From positions 248,001-312,000 of the forward strand of contig NZ_LDJL01000011.1 in the NCBI RefSeq assembly GCF_001431405.1: a DNA stretch of 64,000 bases. Direction: 5' to 3'. How positions within the stretch are numbered: position 1 is the first letter of the stretch; the number at the start of each line of letters is the position of its first letter. The notes under the pieces were generated by a model. The model worked only from the letters and a program-made list of their open reading frames with translations. It made no database searches and was not told where the DNA came from. Shown here one piece after another: positions 8,013 to 17,979 of the stretch. This DNA comes from Pseudoxanthomonas dokdonensis. GTDB taxonomy: Bacteria; Pseudomonadota; Gammaproteobacteria; Xanthomonadales; Xanthomonadaceae. Made by a program: the position numbers and the translations under genes.

Positions 8013-9890
8013 ATGTGTGGAATCGCCGGCCTGGTCATGGCCCCCGGACAACCCGCACCATCGGCCGAGCTGGGCCAGCGGATGAACGATGTCATCGTCC
8101 ACCGTGGCCCCGATGATGGCGGCCTGCATGTCGATGAACGGGCGCTGCTGGGCATGCGCCGGCTGTCGATCATCGATGTCGCCGGCGGCCATCAGCCGCT
8201 GTATGCGGCCGATGACAAGGTCGTGCTGGTCTTCAACGGCGAGATCTACAACTTCCGCGAGCTGCGCGCCGGGCTTGAAAAGGACGGCTATCGGTTCCGC
8301 ACCCACAGCGACACCGAGGTCATCCTGCAGGCGTACCTGCGCGATGGCGTCGACGCCTTCGCGCAGCTCGACGGTATGTTCGCCGTCGCCATCTGGGACC
8401 GCCGCAGCGAGGAGCTGATCCTGGCTCGGGATCGCTTCGGCGAGAAACCGCTGTACTACACCGCCAACGGGCAACGGCTGCTGTTCGGGTCCGAGTTGAA
8501 GTCATTGCTGCAATCGGCCGATTGCCCGCGCGAGGTCGACAGCGAAGCGCTGCGGGCGTACCTGGCCTTCGGCTATATCCCGACCCCGATGAGTGCCTTC
8601 CAGGGCGTGCACAAACTGCCGCCCGCGCATTACCTGCGCTATCGCGGCCAGGCACCCAGCCTGCACCGCTACTGGCAACCCGCACTGACCCCGAAAACCC
8701 GTTTGAACGAAGCCGATGCCGCGCAGCGACTGCAGCAGCTGCTGGATGAAGCGGTCGCCAGCCGCCTGGTTTCCGACGTCCCGTTTGGTGCCTTCCTCAG
8801 CGGCGGCCTCGATTCCAGCACTGTCGTGGCACTGATGGCGCGGCATCTGTCGCAGCCGGTCAAGACCTTCACGATAGGCTTCAAGGAAGCCGCCTACAGC
8901 GAGCTGGACGACGCACGCCGGGTAGCCCGGCATCTGGGTACCGAGCACCACGAGCTGATTGTCGAACCCGACGCGGTCGCCCTGCTGCAGAAACTGGTCT
9001 GGCATTTCGACGAGCCGTTCGCCGACTCCTCGGCGGTGCCGACGTTCCTGGTTTCCGAACTGGCCAGCCAGCACGTCAAGATGGTGTTGACCGGCGATGG
9101 TGGCGACGAACTGTTCGCCGGCTATGACCGCTATCTGCGCCTGCTCAAGCTGGAAAGCCTGGGCGCGCTGCGTGCACCGGCAGCCAGCATGATGCGACTG
9201 GCCGGTGGTGCCCTGCCCAACCCGCTGGGCGAGCGCCTGGCCCGGGTCGGCGAACGCCTGCGGATGCCGTTCGAATCCCGCTACCTCAGCGGGGTCGCGG
9301 TCATGCGCGCCGACACCGCCCATCGGCTGCGGGCGCAGGCCGGTGGTGCCGGACATTTCGACCTGCCGGCATTGCGGGCCACCGGCAGTGATCTGGGCGC
9401 CGGTGATTCGGCACTGGATCGCGCGGTGGCGATCGATCTGCAGAGCTATCTGCCCGATGACATCCTGGTCAAGCTGGATCGGATGGCAATGGCGGCGTCG
9501 CTCGAGGGTCGCTCGCCGTTCCTGCACAAGGGCCTGGCCGAGTTCGCATTGAGCCTGCCGGAGTCATACCGGGTCCGCGATGGCCGCGGCAAGCACCTGT
9601 TGCGCGAGGTCGCCGGGCAATGGCTGCCACCGCGTGCGGTCAGCAAGCCCAAACAGGGCTTCGCGATTCCGCTGGCCGACTGGTTGCGTGGACCGCTACG
9701 GCAGATGGCGGCCGATACCTTCGCCAGCCGCGCATTCCGCGAGCGGGGGCTGGTCGATGCGCAGGCCGCCGCGACGCTGCTTGATGAGCATCTGCACGCG
9801 GGCATCGACCGCAGTGAGGCGCTGTGGCAACTGCTGTGCCTGGAACTATGGGCCAATCGCTTCCTCACGCCACTGGCACGGGCGGCCTGA
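8013..9890 (+). CDS. Glutamine-hydrolysing asparagine synthetase-type amidotransferase (exosortase amidotransferase 1-like)
   Basis: A 625-residue protein beginning Met-Cys-Gly-Ile, so after Met removal Cys2 is the glutaminase nucleophile. The N-terminal domain carries HRGPDDGG, RRLSIIDV, FNGEIYN and RDRFGEKPLYY. The synthetase domain has SGGLDSST and TGDGGDELFAGY. Length and motifs fit AsnB and especially the 'exosortase A system-associated amidotransferase 1' branch (TIGR03108), which is usually found in exopolysaccharide operons and is thought to amidate sugar carboxylates. It differs from its paralog at 5055-6839 in having a complete glutaminase site, so the pair may work in sequence or one may feed ammonia to a separate target. 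True asparagine synthesis is possible but less likely in this context. Confidence 0.85.
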   Translation: MCGIAGLVMAPGQPAPSAELGQRMNDVIVHRGPDDGGLHVDERALLGMRRLSIIDVAGGHQPLYAADDKVVLVFNGEIYNFRELRAGLEKDGYRFRTHSDTEVILQAYLRDGVDAFAQLDGMFAVAIWDRRSEELILARDRFGEKPLYYTANGQRLLFGSELKSLLQSADCPREVDSEALRAYLAFGYIPTPMSAFQGVHKLPPAHYLRYRGQAPSLHRYWQPALTPKTRLNEADAAQRLQQLLDEAVASRLVSDVPFGAFLSGGLDSSTVVALMARHLSQPVKTFTIGFKEAAYSELDDARRVARHLGTEHHELIVEPDAVALLQKLVWHFDEPFADSSAVPTFLVSELASQHVKMVLTGDGGDELFAGYDRYLRLLKLESLGALRAPAASMMRLAGGALPNPLGERLARVGERLRMPFESRYLSGVAVMRADTAHRLRAQAGGAGHFDLPALRATGSDLGAGDSALDRAVAIDLQSYLPDDILVKLDRMAMAASLEGRSPFLHKGLAEFALSLPESYRVRDGRGKHLLREVAGQWLPPRAVSKPKQGFAIPLADWLRGPLRQMAADTFASRAFRERGLVDAQAAATLLDEHLHAGIDRSEALWQLLCLELWANRFLTPLARAA

Positions 9891-9892
9891 CC

Positions 9893-11224
9893 ATGTGGAT
9901 GCGTTTGCTGCTGGCGGTGCCGATCCTGTTCATGACCAATGCGGTGCATTTGTCATTCGAGACCGGCCTGCCCGGCCTCAACATCGCCAACATCCTGTTC
10001 GGGCTGGTGCTGGTCTGCGTGCTGGCTGGCGGCAAGAAGTACAAGCCACTCGAGGGTCGCGGCGCCATCACCATCGCCTTGCTGCTGTTGTTCGCGGCGC
10101 TGACGTTCGGCTTCCTGGTGGCGCAGCTGTCGATGCCGATCGATTTGATGGACGACATCACCTACCTGAAGAACCTGATCTTCTACCCACTGCTGTATTT
10201 CCTCTATCGCCGCTGCGGCCAGGACCTTAAAGGCACCCGCCAGTTGATTATCTTCGTCATGATCGTGGCCGCGGTTGCCGGCATCGAAGCAGTCCGCGAA
10301 GGCCTGGATTACGGTTTTGGCGCTTATAGCGAGACCCGCCGTGCAGCCGGTCCGTTCGGCGTCGATTACAGCTCAGCCAATCGCGCCGGCGTTTTCTATG
10401 CGATGTTCCTGCCGATGTTCGCGGCGATGGCGCTGTTCTTCCGCAAACAGCCAATGTGGCGGCTAGGCGCATTGGCCGGCTGTGCGATCCTGGCGGTGGC
10501 GATCATGGCCACTTACTCGCGGCAGTCCTACCTGATTGCGCTGGTGGGCGTGGCGTTGCTGCTGGTGCGTCGCAACGTGGTGCTGGCGATGATCATCGGG
10601 CTGTTGATGATTCCGGCGATTGGCCTGTTGCCGGAAAGCGTGACCGAGCGCGTGGCCGAAACCGAGCAGCAGGATGCGGTCGGTGGTGAAAAGCTGGACG
10701 TCAGTACCGCCAGCCGCTTCGAGATATGGGGCGGCGCGGTGCAGATGTGGCAGGAGCATCCACTGGGCGTCGGGCTCAACCGGTTCAAGCGCCATATCGG
10801 TGACTATGTGCCGGCCTACGCCGGTTACGACGCACACAGCATCTATTTCCTGCTGCTGGCCGAAACCAGTCTGTTCGGCATCGGCGCATTGCTGTACCTG
10901 TTCTGGCGATGTCTGCGCATGGGTGTTGGCTTCGTGCGCGCGGTGCCGGCCGATGACCACGAAGCCAAGGCGCTGTCGCTGGGATTCGTGCTGATGGTGA
11001 TCGCCACCGGTCTGGGCAACGTCTACGGCAGCCCGTTCTTCGAAGGCAACGTGATGTCCAACTTCTGGATTCTGTGCGGACTGATGGAGCATTACATCGC
11101 GCTCAAGAAGCGCGGTGCGCAGGCTGTCGAACCGGTGCCGGCCATGGCTCATGCACAGCGTATCGCGCAGCGATTCCCGCTGGCGGCCAGAATCGCACCG
11201 GGGCGCTACACCCGCCCTGATTGA
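9893..11224 (+). CDS. O-antigen ligase / polymerase family membrane protein (Wzy/WaaL, possibly exosortase-associated)
   Basis: A 443-residue polytopic membrane protein with about ten hydrophobic segments. ATG 9893 is two bases after the previous stop. The large periplasmic loop holds the Wzy_C/O-antigen ligase signature: TASRFEIWGGAVQMW, HPLGVGLNRFKRHIG, and AHSIYFLLLAETSLFGIG with the conserved His and Glu. It could polymerise repeat units (Wzy role) or transfer glycan to an acceptor (TIGR03097-like 'O-glycosylation ligase'). It is the only such protein in the window and the last plus-strand gene of the operon, so the polymerase role for this polysaccharide is the leading inference. No hairpin terminator is visible in the 77 bases before the convergent gene. 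Confidence 0.8.
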   Translation: MWMRLLLAVPILFMTNAVHLSFETGLPGLNIANILFGLVLVCVLAGGKKYKPLEGRGAITIALLLLFAALTFGFLVAQLSMPIDLMDDITYLKNLIFYPLLYFLYRRCGQDLKGTRQLIIFVMIVAAVAGIEAVREGLDYGFGAYSETRRAAGPFGVDYSSANRAGVFYAMFLPMFAAMALFFRKQPMWRLGALAGCAILAVAIMATYSRQSYLIALVGVALLLVRRNVVLAMIIGLLMIPAIGLLPESVTERVAETEQQDAVGGEKLDVSTASRFEIWGGAVQMWQEHPLGVGLNRFKRHIGDYVPAYAGYDAHSIYFLLLAETSLFGIGALLYLFWRCLRMGVGFVRAVPADDHEAKALSLGFVLMVIATGLGNVYGSPFFEGNVMSNFWILCGLMEHYIALKKRGAQAVEPVPAMAHAQRIAQRFPLAARIAPGRYTRPD

Positions 11225-11301
11225 AGACCGGTGCCACCCATGCCCGGGTCATGGCGCCAAAGATGGGAAAACACGCGCAGGCCCTCCGCGCCGCTGTCCG
11301 C

Positions 11302-12060
11302 TCAGGACGGCCAGCCCAGCAACGCACGCAGCCGGTAGTACAGCATGCCGACCAGCTCGTGGATCGATGCCTCGCTTTTTGCCAGCGCGCTGGCCTGCGG
11401 TATCAGGTAGCCAGGCAGCTCGAAGGGCTGCTGGCGGTAATCAGCCTGCAGTGGACACACCTGGAAGCCGGCGTGGCGCATCGCGAATACCGCGCGCGGC
11501 ATGTGCATTGCCGAGGTCACCAGTACGACGTTCCGCGGCGGCGGTGCCTGCATCGCTGCCAGGTTGCGCGCGTTGCCCCAGGTGCTGCGCGAGCGCGGTT
11601 CCTCGCTGATCGCCGATTCCGGCACGCCCATCCCTTGCAGGTACAACGAAATCAAGCGGCTTTCCGGCGCATAGCCCGCCACCGGAGTACCTCCAGCCAC
11701 CCACAGGCGTCGGCCCGGCACCTGCCGCCACCACTGCGCCGCGCGTTCGGCCCGGCGTCGGCTGGCAATGCTGAGTGCGGCAACGTCGGTAGCGTCGACC
11801 GGCAACTGATCGGTGCCGCCGCCCAGCAGCACGCCATCACGCATCTGGTCCGGATGGCAATCGGGCGCCGAGTACTGGTTTTCCAGCATGGCCAGCAAGG
11901 TGTTGGCCAGCAACGGTGTCATCGCCAGCACCGAGGTCATCAGCAGGGCCACGGCCGAGCGCACCAGCCAGGGCCGTTGTTGCCTCTGCCGGCGCTGCCA
12001 GCTCCAGCCCAGCAACAACAGGCAGCACAGCATCCAGCTCAATGGCGACAACAACCACAT
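11302..12060 (-). CDS. YdcF/SanA/ElyC family (DUF218) membrane protein
   Basis: A 252-residue protein; ATG 12060 is one base after the flippase stop, so the two are coupled. Two N-terminal membrane segments (about 8-20 and 34-58) are followed by a periplasmic DUF218 domain with GVLLGGGTDQL, a basic SRSTWGNARN loop and VTSAMHMPRA. ElyC/SanA proteins of this family affect envelope polysaccharide and undecaprenyl-carrier metabolism in E. coli, and DUF218 genes are common in exopolysaccharide loci. A role in lipid carrier handling is therefore plausible but unproven. Confidence 0.75.
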   Translation of the reverse strand: MWLLSPLSWMLCCLLLLGWSWQRRQRQQRPWLVRSAVALLMTSVLAMTPLLANTLLAMLENQYSAPDCHPDQMRDGVLLGGGTDQLPVDATDVAALSIASRRRAERAAQWWRQVPGRRLWVAGGTPVAGYAPESRLISLYLQGMGVPESAISEEPRSRSTWGNARNLAAMQAPPPRNVVLVTSAMHMPRAVFAMRHAGFQVCPLQADYRQQPFELPGYLIPQASALAKSEASIHELVGMLYYRLRALLGWPS

Positions 12061-12061
12061 G

Positions 12062-13594
12062 TCAGTTGCCCCTGTTGCCGGTCGCGAAACGATTGAGCAA
12101 AGGCACCATCCCGCGCACCCGCGGGTCCAGCAGCAACACCGGCAACACGTACAGCAGCAGCCACAGGCCACCGGCCACGAACAGGCGCGCCCAATGGTTG
12201 TGCAATCCGAACAGGCCGCTGCCGGCCACCACCAGCACGAACGCGCCCGCCGAGACCAACGCCAGCGTCAACGCCCGGCGGTCCAGCCAGGCCCGCAGAT
12301 CCCGTGGACACAGCAGGTATGCAGTCACCGCCAGTGCCGCATAGCTGGCCACCGTGGCATACACCGCGCCCATCATGCCCACGGTCGGAATCAGCCACAG
12401 GTTGAGCAGGATGTTGGATGCCGCCGCCGCCAGGGTGATGGCCAGCACCGTCATCGAGCGTTTGTGCAGCAGCAGGCCATAGCCGGCGATATCCAGCAGT
12501 GGATACAGCGCGTACATGCAGCCGATCCACGCAAACACCGGGCCAGAGGCGGCCTTGTCGGCACCACTGATCGCCTGCAGTGCATCGCTGCCGACACAGG
12601 CAATGGCCGCACCGATGCCGATCGAAGCGTAGGTCATCGGCAGCAGCACCTTGGCCTTGAGCTGGCGCACGCCCGGGGCGCCGTCAGACTCGTACTTGCC
12701 GTTGGCCACCGGCACGAACGATTCCGACAATGCGGCATGCATCAGCATGCTGACCTGCAGCGCCAGCGAGTAGCCGATGGTGTAGATGCCGACCACCGCG
12801 AAATCGTCGAGCATGCCTTTCAGCATCAGCCGGTCGATCGAGATCAGCAACACCGTGGCTATCTCGTTGATCACCAGCGGCATGCCGTAGCGCACCGCGG
12901 CGCTGAACTGCGAAACATCCAGCGATTCGCGGTTGAACACCAGGTGCTTGCGGATCCAGTACACATAGAAGCTGATGACCAGCAGCGCGGCGACGATTTT
13001 GCCGCCATAGGCGGCCAGCGCGCTGCGTTCCAGCAGCAGCACCGCGCCGAGCATGGTCACCAGCTCCAGCCAGCGCCAGGACACGCGGGTAATGGTCAGC
13101 ACGCCGGAATGCTCGCCCGCGCGCAGCACCATCTGCACCAGGCTGACGAACACCAGCAGCGGGATCGATGCCAGCGCCAGCCACAGCACCGGCGAGAACC
13201 GGGCACCGCCGAAGTAGTCCACGCATACCAGCACCAGCATCGCCGCCGACCACAATGCGACGGAGACCAGCAGCGGCAACAGGAACAGGTTGGTGGCGAA
13301 GCGCGCCATCCGATCGGAATCGGCGCCCGCATAGGGATAGAAGCGGATGATGGCGTGTTGCGCGCCGAGCTTGGCGACCGCCACCGCGATCATCAGCCAG
13401 GTCTCGTAGTAACCGAGGATGCCGTACTGGGTGTTGTCCAGCAGCCGGGTCAGCGCCGGGAACGAGATCAGCCCGGCCAGCATCACCAGGATGCTGCCGC
13501 CCGAATAGCGCAGGAAATGGGTGCCTATCCCCGCCTTGCTGGCTGGCAATGGCGCATTGGCCCCGGCGCCAGGCTTGTCCGCGGACGGATCCAT
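12062..13594 (-). CDS. Polysaccharide flippase (Wzx/MATE-like, MOP superfamily)
   Basis: A protein of about 510 residues with 12-14 hydrophobic segments. ATG 13594 is preferred because a GAGG sequence lies seven bases upstream; ATG 13618 is an alternative without a visible ribosome site. Typical Wzx features are the amphipathic start FLRYSGGSILVMLAGLISF, LTRLLDNTQYGILG, and later LISIDRLMLKGMLDDFAVVGIY. Such proteins move undecaprenyl-linked repeat units across the inner membrane. It lies downstream of the C-A-PCP-TE NRPS gene with a 134-base gap and upstream of the DUF218 gene, so the polysaccharide export step and the NRPS may share a transcript. Confidence 0.88.
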   Translation of the reverse strand: MDPSADKPGAGANAPLPASKAGIGTHFLRYSGGSILVMLAGLISFPALTRLLDNTQYGILGYYETWLMIAVAVAKLGAQHAIIRFYPYAGADSDRMARFATNLFLLPLLVSVALWSAAMLVLVCVDYFGGARFSPVLWLALASIPLLVFVSLVQMVLRAGEHSGVLTITRVSWRWLELVTMLGAVLLLERSALAAYGGKIVAALLVISFYVYWIRKHLVFNRESLDVSQFSAAVRYGMPLVINEIATVLLISIDRLMLKGMLDDFAVVGIYTIGYSLALQVSMLMHAALSESFVPVANGKYESDGAPGVRQLKAKVLLPMTYASIGIGAAIACVGSDALQAISGADKAASGPVFAWIGCMYALYPLLDIAGYGLLLHKRSMTVLAITLAAAASNILLNLWLIPTVGMMGAVYATVASYAALAVTAYLLCPRDLRAWLDRRALTLALVSAGAFVLVVAGSGLFGLHNHWARLFVAGGLWLLLYVLPVLLLDPRVRGMVPLLNRFATGNRGN

Positions 13595-13728
13595 CGTCAC
13601 CTCAGCGCTGTCGTTCATGGGCTGGCCAATAGCAGGGCTGATGCAGCGGGGCAAGGCGACGGGCATCGCGGGAGTGAGCGGCAAAATCTTCGCATTGCCA
13701 ATTCAACGGCAATTGCGCCTGGCTCAGG

Positions 13729-16700
13729 TCAACGCGGGTCCGCCCCCTGTGCAACCGACAGGCTTTGCTCCAGCTGCGCGGCCAACGCGACGGCCAGCGC
13801 TGGCTGGTCGATGAAGTCGTCGTGCTTGCCGGGCAATTCGATGATCCGCAGTGACGGCCCCAGCCATCGCTGCCAGCCCATGCTCGGTTCTTCGTCCTTG
13901 CCGATGCGGGTCCGGAACAGGATGGCGGGCACCTGCAACGGCGCCGCCACGTAGCCGGCCAGGGCATCGAAGTTGCCGCGCTCGACCAGCCGGATCCGCG
14001 CCGCCTGCGGCATCGGCCCCGGGGCCGACACCAAGGCCTGGCGCAGGCGCCAGGCCGGCAATGTCCAGAAGCGCACGCGCAGGCGCTGCCACAGGGTCCG
14101 CGATTGCCGGGCATCGAGCTGGCGCAACCAGTGCCAGCTCCGCCGCAGGCGCACCCGCAACAACGGCTGGCGGCCGTCGGCGCGTGGCCCATAGGTATCC
14201 AGCATCGCCAGCAGGGCGACCTGGCGTCCATGTCGCTGCAGCATCCGCGCCACTTCCAGCGCCAGCACCCCGCCCATCGATCCGCCGCCGAGCAGGAAGG
14301 GACCATGCGGCCAGGCCTGCAACAACTCCTGTCCATAGGTCCAGGCCATCGCATCGATGCTCCGCAATGGCTCGCGGCTGCCATCCAGACCGCACGACTG
14401 CACGCCGTACACGGTCTGGGTTGGCGGCAACGCCTGCAGCAGCGGCAGATAGTTCAATACATTGCCACCTACCGCATGGAACAGGAACAGCGGTGGCCGG
14501 CTGTCATCGCCCTGCCGCAACACCACCAGCGAGCGCCAGCCATCAACCGCGGCCTGTGACGTCCCCGCCCGTTCGGCATCGGTCAGCATGCCATCGATGA
14601 CCGCGCCGAGACTGGCGATCGTCGGATGCTCGATCAGGATCGCCAGCGGCAGATCAACGCCGAGTTGCTGCTGCAATTCGGTGAACATCCGCACCGCCAG
14701 CAACGAGTGGCCGCCCAGCTCGAAGAAATCGTGGGTGATGCCGACTTCCGGACGTTGCAGCAGTCGGCTCCACTGTTGCTGCAGCAGGGCTTCGGTCGGC
14801 GAACGCGGCACCAGCCGGCGAGCGGGCAACAGCTCCTCGTCCAGCGTTGGCGCGGGCAGCGAGCGGCGGTCGATCTTGCCGTTCGGGGTCTTGGGCAGGC
14901 TGTGCGAAACCATCACGTAGTGGGGTCGCATGTAGGCTGGCAGCGCAATCCGCAAGCGCTCACGCAGCGATGCGGTCAGCTCGGCCGGCGCCGCGCTGCT
15001 GGCCACGTGCAGCACCAGCACCTGATCACCGCCGGGCAGTGACTGGCACACGGCCACGCATTCGCTGACCTCAGGCTCGGCCGCGGCCACGGCTTCGATG
15101 TCGCCCGGCTCGATGCGATACCCGCGCAACTTGATCTGCTGATCGGCGCGACCGTGGAAATGGAGTTGCCCGGCCTGGATGCGGCCGAGATCGCCGGTGC
15201 GGTACATGCGGCTGCCATCGTCGGCGAACGGATCGGGGACGAAGCGCTCGGCGCTCAGGTCGGGCTGGTGCAGGTAGCCATCGGCAACGCCGTCACCGCC
15301 GATCCAGATTTCGCCGAGGGCGTGTGGAAACGCGGGTTGCCGCTGCTCGTCCAGCAGATAGAAAGCGGTGCGCGCGATCGGCTGCCCCAGCGGTACCGAC
15401 GGCATCGCCGCAGTCATCCGCTGCACACTCGACCAGACCGTGGTTTCGGTTGGTCCATACATGTTCCACAGCTCGCGGCAGTGTGGCAGCAAGCCCATCG
15501 CCAACGGCAGCGGCAGCGCTTCGCCGCCCAGCAGCAGGCGCAGCGGCTGCAGCACCTCGACGCGCCCGACTTCCTGCAGCAGCGCGATCAATGAGGGCGT
15601 GGTCTGCAACAGCGTGCACCGCTGCTCTTCAATCAGGGTGCACAGCGCCTGCGGATCACGATGCTGATCGTCATCGGCAATCACCACGCAACCGCCACAC
15701 AACAGCGGCAGATACAGCTCCAGCGCGGCGATGTCGAACGACAGCGTGGTCGCCGCGCAGATGATGTCATCCGCGCCGAAGCCTGGACGCTCACGCATCG
15801 CACAGAGGAAATTGACCAGGTTGCGCTGCAGTATGCACACGCCCTTGGGATCGCCGGTGGAGCCGGAGGTGTACAACACGTACGCCAGTTGCTCCGGTCC
15901 CACCGCCGGCAGCGCTGTCGCCGGCGCGGGCGCGGTCAATTCGGAAAGCTGCAGGATCCGGCGGTCCTGCAGCAACGATGCCGGCAGTTGCCCGGGGTGC
16001 TCGACCACGACATGCCCGGTGCCGGAGTGCTCGGCCATCCGCTGCAGGCGTTGTTCGGGAAACGACAGATCCAGCGGCAGGTAAGCCATGCCGGCACGCA
16101 TGATGCCCAGCGTGACCGCCAGCATGTCGACACTGCGCGGCAAGGCCACCGCGACCAGGGCGCCCGGCCCCAGGCCGGCGGCCAGCAGGTTGTGCGCGAT
16201 GGCGCTGCTGCGCTGCTCGAGTTGCTGATAGCTCAACGATTGCCCACGGCAATGGACCGCCCGTCGTGAGCCATTCGCGGCGAATACAGGCTCCAGCAAT
16301 GCCGGCAATGAAGGTGCCTCGGCGCCAGCAGCGGCGGCCGGGTTGACCAGGCTGAAGCTGCGGGCGTCGTCCTGCGCCGGAATCCGCAGTGAACCCACTG
16401 CATCCTGGCCACCGGTCGCCAGCAGCGCGATGATGTCCAGGTAAGCCTGGGCCCAGTCGGCGATGCTGTCTGCATCGAACAGGGCGGTCTGGTACTGCAC
16501 GTCCAGCAGCACTTCGCCGGGCATTTCCCGCCAGTAGAAACCCAGCTCCCAGGCCGAGGCCGGTCTTGGCGGTACATCGGCGTGCACTTTGATGCCATCC
16601 AGCGCCACCCGTTGTGCCGACGGAGCCAGCGTCACCACATGCTCCACCAGCAGCATCCGCCCGGGCTCGCGTGGCAGCTGCAACGACTCGACGATACGGC

Positions 16701-17736
16701 CGAGCGAAACATCCTGGTGCTCGCCCGCCTCGGCCATTGCCTGTTGCACCTGGCGGGCCAGCGACAACAACGACTGTTCCGGCTCGACCCGCACCCGGAT
16801 CGGCAGGGTGTTGCCGGTATCGCCGACCATGCGCGCCCCGCCGCCCTGTACCGCGCCGACGAACGGCACGCCGCAGACCAGATCGGTCTGTCCGGTCAGG
16901 CGATGCATCAGCGCGAAATAACCCGCCATCAACATGCAGATCCGCGACACGCCGTGTTCGCGGCCAGCGTGACGCAGCGAGCGCCACATGTCAGCGCTCA
17001 GCCGATGGATAGAGCGCTGCGAGGCAAATGCAATCCTCGGCCCGCGCGGGTGATCGGTCGGCAGCCGCAGCGGCTCGGGCAGCTCGCGGTACTGGCCCAG
17101 CCAGTACTCCAGGCTGCGCTGTCCTTCGGCGCCGCGTCGGCGCTGGTTTTCACGATGGACGTAGGCGGCCCACGAGTCGGCGGGCGGCAGTCTGGCCGGT
17201 ACCCCGCGACGATGCGCGTTGTAGAGCGCGGCCGCCTCCTGGACGATGACCCGCACCGACCAGCCATCGACGACGAGATGGTGCATGACCCCGTACAGGC
17301 AGTGATGGTCAGGACCCAACCTGCACAGCGACAGCCGGATCAACGGCGGCACGGTGGGATCAAACGGCACCGCCGCCAGCTCGAAGCAGGCCTGCCGGTA
17401 CTCATGCCAGGGATCGGCGAGCTGACTGAAATCCAGATGCCGCAACGGCAGGCGTCCGGGCGGCGAATGAATCTGGGTGCTGCCGTCGGCATCGAAATGC
17501 ACCGCAAGCGCCTCGTGACGCAGCGCAACCGCATCCAATGCTTCCTGCAGCGCGGCGACGTCCAGATCACCGCGCAGTTCCAGTTCAAACGTCTCGGTGA
17601 ACGCCAGCGCCGCTTCGCGACTGAAGCGGGCGCCCAGCCATTTTTCCGCCTGGGCATCGGTCAAAGGCCATCGCTGTCCAGCTTGCTGCTCCCTGCGGTC
17701 AGCGGCCATCGCTGACATATCCGAGTGCTTGGCCAA
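13729..17736 (-). CDS. Terminal NRPS: condensation - adenylation (Gly-type) - PCP - thioesterase
   Basis: A 1335-residue NRPS. TTG 17736 is chosen because AGGGGA lies seven bases upstream; the next in-frame ATG is 17718. Domains: condensation about 22-450 with HHLVVDG (152-158); adenylation about 480-965 with YTSGSTGDPKG, YGPTETT, YRTGDLGR and the lysine of NGKIDR (953); PCP with FFELGGHS (Ser1011); type I thioesterase about 1065-1335 with GGSMG (Ser1153). Hand alignment to GrsA gives the specificity code D-I-L-Q-L-G-M-V-W-K, next to the known Gly code DILQLGLIWK. As the only protein with a thioesterase it should terminate the line by hydrolysis, cyclisation or transfer. It is separated from the other assembly-line genes by two plus-strand genes. 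Confidence 0.92.
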   Translation of the reverse strand: MAKHSDMSAMAADRREQQAGQRWPLTDAQAEKWLGARFSREAALAFTETFELELRGDLDVAALQEALDAVALRHEALAVHFDADGSTQIHSPPGRLPLRHLDFSQLADPWHEYRQACFELAAVPFDPTVPPLIRLSLCRLGPDHHCLYGVMHHLVVDGWSVRVIVQEAAALYNAHRRGVPARLPPADSWAAYVHRENQRRRGAEGQRSLEYWLGQYRELPEPLRLPTDHPRGPRIAFASQRSIHRLSADMWRSLRHAGREHGVSRICMLMAGYFALMHRLTGQTDLVCGVPFVGAVQGGGARMVGDTGNTLPIRVRVEPEQSLLSLARQVQQAMAEAGEHQDVSLGRIVESLQLPREPGRMLLVEHVVTLAPSAQRVALDGIKVHADVPPRPASAWELGFYWREMPGEVLLDVQYQTALFDADSIADWAQAYLDIIALLATGGQDAVGSLRIPAQDDARSFSLVNPAAAAGAEAPSLPALLEPVFAANGSRRAVHCRGQSLSYQQLEQRSSAIAHNLLAAGLGPGALVAVALPRSVDMLAVTLGIMRAGMAYLPLDLSFPEQRLQRMAEHSGTGHVVVEHPGQLPASLLQDRRILQLSELTAPAPATALPAVGPEQLAYVLYTSGSTGDPKGVCILQRNLVNFLCAMRERPGFGADDIICAATTLSFDIAALELYLPLLCGGCVVIADDDQHRDPQALCTLIEEQRCTLLQTTPSLIALLQEVGRVEVLQPLRLLLGGEALPLPLAMGLLPHCRELWNMYGPTETTVWSSVQRMTAAMPSVPLGQPIARTAFYLLDEQRQPAFPHALGEIWIGGDGVADGYLHQPDLSAERFVPDPFADDGSRMYRTGDLGRIQAGQLHFHGRADQQIKLRGYRIEPGDIEAVAAAEPEVSECVAVCQSLPGGDQVLVLHVASSAAPAELTASLRERLRIALPAYMRPHYVMVSHSLPKTPNGKIDRRSLPAPTLDEELLPARRLVPRSPTEALLQQQWSRLLQRPEVGITHDFFELGGHSLLAVRMFTELQQQLGVDLPLAILIEHPTIASLGAVIDGMLTDAERAGTSQAAVDGWRSLVVLRQGDDSRPPLFLFHAVGGNVLNYLPLLQALPPTQTVYGVQSCGLDGSREPLRSIDAMAWTYGQELLQAWPHGPFLLGGGSMGGVLALEVARMLQRHGRQVALLAMLDTYGPRADGRQPLLRVRLRRSWHWLRQLDARQSRTLWQRLRVRFWTLPAWRLRQALVSAPGPMPQAARIRLVERGNFDALAGYVAAPLQVPAILFRTRIGKDEEPSMGWQRWLGPSLRIIELPGKHDDFIDQPALAVALAAQLEQSLSVAQGADPR

Positions 17737-17979
17737 ATGACAGTCCCCTGAATTGCGCCTTGTGTCACATTTTATAACAAATGATGGACCGCATTGATGG
17801 GATCGGGCGGCAAGACGCCTTAACTTCTCGCAGACTGAGGTGAATTGCCAATGAATTCAACCGTGAAAAGCGTGTGAATACTGCCCAACAGGGATTCTGC
17901 CGGCTGCAACGTCATATAGACTGCAGACCGGACAGGGGGTCCCGAACTTTTTTACCAACGGCCAACAGGAGCCGTTTGC
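17737..17979. promoter_or_regulatory. Divergent intergenic region between the terminal NRPS and propeller gene 1
   Basis: These 243 bases are clearly more AT-rich than the coding sequence around them, for example cattttataacaaatga near 17768-17784 and a stretch at 17820-17880. The region separates a minus-strand NRPS start (ribosome site AGGGGA) and a plus-strand gene start (AGGAG eight bases before ATG 17980), so it must carry promoters for both. No convincing -35/-10 pair or sigma-54 (GG-N10-GC) element was found by eye. Confidence 0.5.

Noticed and set aside
11813-13954. Long plus-strand open frame (713 codons) across the DUF218 and flippase genes
   Set aside because: It is an antisense shadow of genes with clear family motifs; its translation is His/Gln/Arg-rich with no recognisable domain, as usual for the opposite strand of GC-rich genes.
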